A stretch of 34,426 nucleotides of DNA, taken from positions 1 to 34,426 of the forward strand of contig JABWBO010000084.1 of the NCBI GenBank assembly GCA_013360465.1, written 5' to 3'. Positions 31,111-34,426 of this stretch are shown here, piece by piece (within the stretch, counting starts at the first letter, position 1; the number at the start of each line of letters is the position of its first letter). Both the position numbers and the translations under genes were made by a program. The notes beneath the pieces were generated by a model. It saw only the letters and a list, made by a program, of their open reading frames with translations. It did no database searches and was not told where the DNA came from. The stretch comes from Anaerolineae bacterium (GTDB taxonomy: Bacteria > Chloroflexota > Anaerolineae > Aggregatilineales > Phototrophicaceae).

Positions 31111-32091
31111 TCAGGTATTGTTTTCGCGCAAGCTCAACCGATAAATCACCACCTCGTTACCCATCATGCCTACTAGAGTTTGTCCACGCAGCGGATTGAC
31201 ACAGTGTGCGCTGGCTTTGAAATCAAGCGGCATCGCGCAGCGCGCCAGTACCGCTTCATTCGGGATGTCTACAATACACAGCTCATCTTTTGATTCACTG
31301 CCAATTTCGATGATTCACTGTTCGCCTAAAAATGTAAGTACGCCGAATTCCTCATTTTCATTGTCTATGTCGAGCAGATTTTGCAGTCCTCGCCCCAGAA
31401 GCTGCATATCTGCTAACCTCCATACCCATACAAAAGGGCCGTCAATGCCCGCCAAAAGCTGCCCACTGGACGAAAAAGAGATGTAATGCATTGTCCTGAA
31501 GCTTGCAGTGGGCGAAATGAATAGTTTTTGCTGCTTGATTTGCCTGTCATGGTGCCTGAAAAAGAATACTCCCATCAGATGATCGCCGCCTGCATGATGC
31601 AGCGCCAAAGTATCAGATGGAAGGTGGAGAATCGAATGCGGTTCTGCCCAGTAGTCAAAATCATCCTGTCGTGCTTTAGGCATTGGAACAAATGTGATTT
31701 CTTCCAGTGTCACCGCATCCAGCAGCGCCAGTCTCCCGTTTCCATCGTCATTACAGAGTGTCACCCACAACTGCTGACTGTCTGCCGTGAAGCAGACATC
31801 ATCACCGTAATGCTTTATTCCGGGATAGGTATACGTTTTTACCACCTGTCTACCGTCAAGGTGAGCGACTCGGATTAGGCCGTCTCTCATGCTTGCCAGT
31901 GCTGTACCATTGGGAGAAACAGTAGCCCACTGTGAATCGGGAAGGTGGATCCTGCCGTTTTCCTGCCCGGTGAGCGCATCGACCATACGCCATTCGCTGC
32001 CATATTGCAGCGCTACCCAACGTCCATCGGCTGAGAGTTCGATCCAACCGGGTCTACCGTTGATTTGCGCGACTTGCTCTAACTTCAGCAT
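31111..32091 (-). pseudogene. Beta-propeller (WD40-like) paralogue 1, internal stop
   Basis: The frame from the ATG at 32091 to the TGA at 31111 would give 326 residues but has a TGA at 31315-31317, after VLTFLGEQ. The sequence beyond it stays in frame and keeps matching paralogue 2 (LRGQTLVGMMGNEVVIYRLSL), so this is a nonsense change in an otherwise conserved gene. Propeller-like blades are seen as repeated strand sets with Trp or Asp turns (WIELSADGRWVALQYG, WATVSPNGTALASM, VCFTADSQQLWVTL). AAAGGG fits the ATG at 32091 better than one at 32097. No signal peptide. Function unknown. It diverges from the GyrB-like gene. Confidence 0.72.
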
Positions 32092-32203
32092 CTCCATTCC
32101 CTTTGCAACAACTTACCATCACGTTCTTTCACGTAGCCAGATCAAGTACAAAAGTGATATGATTCAAGATAGAACCCAGGCTGAGCAAAGTAAGGAAACG
32201 GGC

Positions 32204-33358
32204 ATGGATTTCTACACTGATGATGACCTCACAACTGTTCCACTGACACCCCGCGACCTCGTGCGTTTGCGCCCTGCAATGTACGTTGGTGGGACAGATA
32301 GCCGCGCTCTGCATCATCTGCCTTATGTAGTTCTCGATCACATGGCGGAAGAGGCATCCATCGGACGCTGCACCCACATCGCCCTTGAATTGCACGATGG
32401 GGATTGGATTTACATTCAGGATAACAGCGATGGAATGCCTGTTGCCCCATACAAGAACACCCCATTTACCCAGATGGAAGCATTGTTGCAGCACATTGGT
32501 TACCATAAAGGGCAGATTGAACCTGATCGCTATAGGAGTGTTGGCGGCATTCATGGTTTGGGTTTGGCGGTGGTCAATACGCTCTCCTCAACGATGTTGG
32601 TACAAAATGACTGTGAGGGCTATCGATGGGAACAAAGTTTCCACTCAGGGAAGCCAGAAATGCCGCTGATCCGCATACCGCTCGATAACCCAAAACAATC
32701 TGGAACACTCTTCAAATTTCGCCCTGATGACTCTATTTTCCCCCAAACCATCTTTGATTATGACCGCCTGAGTCAACGTGCCCAGGAACTCGCCTACCTG
32801 ATTGGTGGGTTGCACATCGCTGTTCACGATCTGCGTACTGGTTCGCTGCAAGTAGGTGCGTTTCTTTACCCCGGCGGACTGAAGGACTGGGTGAGCGATC
32901 GGGTAGCATCTGACGACCGCCTCCATGATCCCATTTACAGTCGCCATGAGTTGGATGTGCAGCGGGAGCATGGAAACACTACCAAAATTGGAATTGAGGT
33001 CGCCATCCAATTCTCTGCTTCAGGTACTGGTGAGCAGGTCAGTTATCTGAATACGGTGCAAACACCAGATGGCGGGACACACATGGAGGCATTGAAACAA
33101 GCGATTCTTAACAGCCTCAATCAGCAATGTGTAAACCTGCCAGCATTCGCTCACTGTTCATCACTCCAGTGGGAGACCATTCAACCATATGTGACAGCGG
33201 TTATCGCTGTCCAGCACCCTTCTCCAGCATTTGTTAGCCCCACAAAAGTGAAACTTGCCAGTACAGAAGTTCGCGAACCTATTGAACATCTGGTTTCAGA
33301 AGCCATGCTGCAACTTGATACAACAGCCATGCAGCGAGTTTTGACGCATGTGAAGTAG
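32204..33358 (+). CDS. GyrB/ParE-like protein without TOPRIM, degenerate ATPase
   Basis: A 384-residue protein matching the N-terminal half of type II topoisomerase B subunits: RPAMYVGG (23-30), LPYVVLDHMAEEA (39-51), IQDNSDGMPV (71-80), GGIHGLG (114-120) and, in the transducer part, PDGGTHMEAL. It ends without TOPRIM. Aligned to E. coli GyrB, the general base Glu42 is Val42 and the Mg ligand Asn46 is His46, and DNGRG is DNSDG, so ATP hydrolysis is unlikely. AAGGAAA precedes the ATG at 32204; an in-frame ATG at 32159 and an open extension to 31889 lie over the divergent gene and are not supported. Possible gyrase decoy or binding partner (inference). Confidence 0.78.
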   Translation: MDFYTDDDLTTVPLTPRDLVRLRPAMYVGGTDSRALHHLPYVVLDHMAEEASIGRCTHIALELHDGDWIYIQDNSDGMPVAPYKNTPFTQMEALLQHIGYHKGQIEPDRYRSVGGIHGLGLAVVNTLSSTMLVQNDCEGYRWEQSFHSGKPEMPLIRIPLDNPKQSGTLFKFRPDDSIFPQTIFDYDRLSQRAQELAYLIGGLHIAVHDLRTGSLQVGAFLYPGGLKDWVSDRVASDDRLHDPIYSRHELDVQREHGNTTKIGIEVAIQFSASGTGEQVSYLNTVQTPDGGTHMEALKQAILNSLNQQCVNLPAFAHCSSLQWETIQPYVTAVIAVQHPSPAFVSPTKVKLASTEVREPIEHLVSEAMLQLDTTAMQRVLTHVK

Positions 33359-33387
33359 GTTTCCACTCCCTTTACTGCAACCTACTA

Positions 33388-34364
33388 TCAGCTTTCGTTC
33401 AGGCTCAACCGATAAATGACCACATCAGCGCCTTTCATGCCCACCAGCGTTTGCCCGCGCATTGGAGCAATACAGTCGTACAGGGGAAATGCGATTTCCT
33501 GCGGCAGTGGTTGGTGGGACACTATTCTTGCGCTTGTGGCATCCACAACCCGCAGTTCATAGTTTGATTCATGCTTAACTGCTGCTATCAACTGTTCACC
33601 AATGAAAGTCAAGGCAGCGAAGGTTTCGTTGCCATCTCCGCTGAGAATATGCTTGAGACCGTCGCCAATCAACTGCATATCCACCACCGCCAGACATGCA
33701 AAAACACCCCGTCAATCCCCGCAAAAAGCTGCCCACTGGCTGAAAACGAGATGCTGTTCATCTGCCTAAAATCGCCGCTGTCGGGCGAGACAAAGAGGGG
33801 ATGTGGTTTGATCTGATTCCCATGCTGATTGAAAAAGAATACGCCAAAAAGATGATCGCCGCCTGCATGTTGCAGCGCCAGGGTATTGGAAGGAATGTGG
33901 AGAATCGAATACGGTTCTGACCAGTAGTCCAAATCATCCGCGCGTGCTTTAGGCATTGGCACAGATGCGATTTCGCTCAGTGTTTCAGCATCCAGCAGCG
34001 CCAGTCTCCCGCTTTCATCTTCATTCCAGAGCGTCGTCCACAGCCGCTGACTGTCTGCCGTGAAGCAGACATCATCACTATAATACTTTGTACCGTGATA
34101 CGTACAGGCTTTTGTTACCTGTTTGCTATTGAGGTAAGCAACTCTGATTACACCACCTCTCATGCTCGCCAGTGCTGTGCCGTCGGGGGAAACCGTTGCC
34201 CAGTATGCATCGGGAAGGTGGATTCTGCCGTTTTCCAGCCCGGTGAGCGCATCGACCATACGCCATTCGCTGCCATATTGCAGCGCTGCCCAATGTCCAT
34301 CCGTTGAGAGTTCAATCCAGTTGGGTCTACCGTTGATTTGCGTGATCTGCTCTAGCTTTAGCAT
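33388..34364 (-). pseudogene. Beta-propeller (WD40-like) paralogue 2, frameshifted
   Basis: Paralogue of the gene at 31111-32091, on the same strand. The frame from ATG 34364 ends after VFLHVWRW, and a second frame starting near 33687 continues the protein (VDMQLIGDGLKHIL, then MRGQTLVGMKGADVVIYRLSL) to 33388. Compared with paralogue 1, one base is missing in the GGTGGTGG tract around 33680-33690, between VWR and DMQL. Restored, it would be 325 residues. The break could be a sequencing error in the G-rich tract, a real mutation or programmed slippage. It ends 29 bp from the end of the convergent GyrB-like gene. The last 62 bp of the window hold nothing I can support. Confidence 0.72.
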
Positions 34365-34426
34365 CTAAAGAAACTTTCTACCTGGTGGGGTGAACGCTAT
34401 CAATCCGGTTCGTTTAACTGCTGTTA

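Noticed and set aside
31889-32203. N-terminal extension of the GyrB-like frame
   Set aside because: It overlaps the divergent propeller gene in antisense; a clear AAGGAAA site and GyrB homology start at 32204.

Overview
The window looks like part of an integrated or plasmid-like conjugative element from a Chloroflexota-type bacterium (Anaerolineae-like), followed on the right by an unrelated immunity and repeat-gene region. The host is inferred from style only: long Thr-Pro linkers on surface proteins, large serine recombinases, and an envelope apparatus with no outer-membrane genes. No rRNA, tRNA or CRISPR array was seen, so the host is not proven.

Left part (1-6.6 kb, all minus strand): a partial primase-like gene, parB with a parS-like palindrome at its end, parA, two tandem and related serine recombinases (the second naturally short), and three small genes including a zinc-finger protein and a ribbon-helix-helix protein. 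This is the maintenance and recombination module. Next, on the plus strand, come two NarL/LuxR-type regulators (6.9-8.3 kb) with unusual receiver domains. The second one sits behind a hairpin plus U-run that contains its own ribosome binding site.

Middle part (8.4-21.7 kb, plus strand): a type IV secretion-like envelope module. First block: a Thr-Pro-rich surface protein, a lipoprotein, a VirB6/TrbL-like polytopic protein and a bitopic protein. Second block: a VirB2-like small membrane protein, a VirB3/PrgI-like protein and a VirB4-like ATPase. Both blocks start behind the same 86-bp promoter/operator unit (70 of 86 positions identical by hand count, no gaps). Between the blocks lies an AT-richer, opposite-strand cargo of two genes: a TPR protein and an Hsp90-like ATPase with a C-terminal TIR/nucleosidase-like domain. 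This pair is the best candidate for an undescribed defence system.

At 21.6 kb virB4 breaks off just after its Walker B region, at a 33-bp in-frame tandem repeat, where a third serine recombinase reads in from the other side. To its right are a small gene, a further cluster of the operator-like boxes, a XamI-type restriction-modification operon and an orphan ECF-sigma-like gene.

Right part (28-34.4 kb): a truncated transposase, a complete IS3-family element, an Imm1-like immunity gene cut by that IS, a pentapeptide-repeat gene, a SUKH immunity gene, two beta-propeller paralogues that are both broken near the C-terminus, and between them a GyrB-like protein lacking key ATPase residues. The IS has no matching target duplication, so it probably marks a rearrangement junction between the mobile element and this region.
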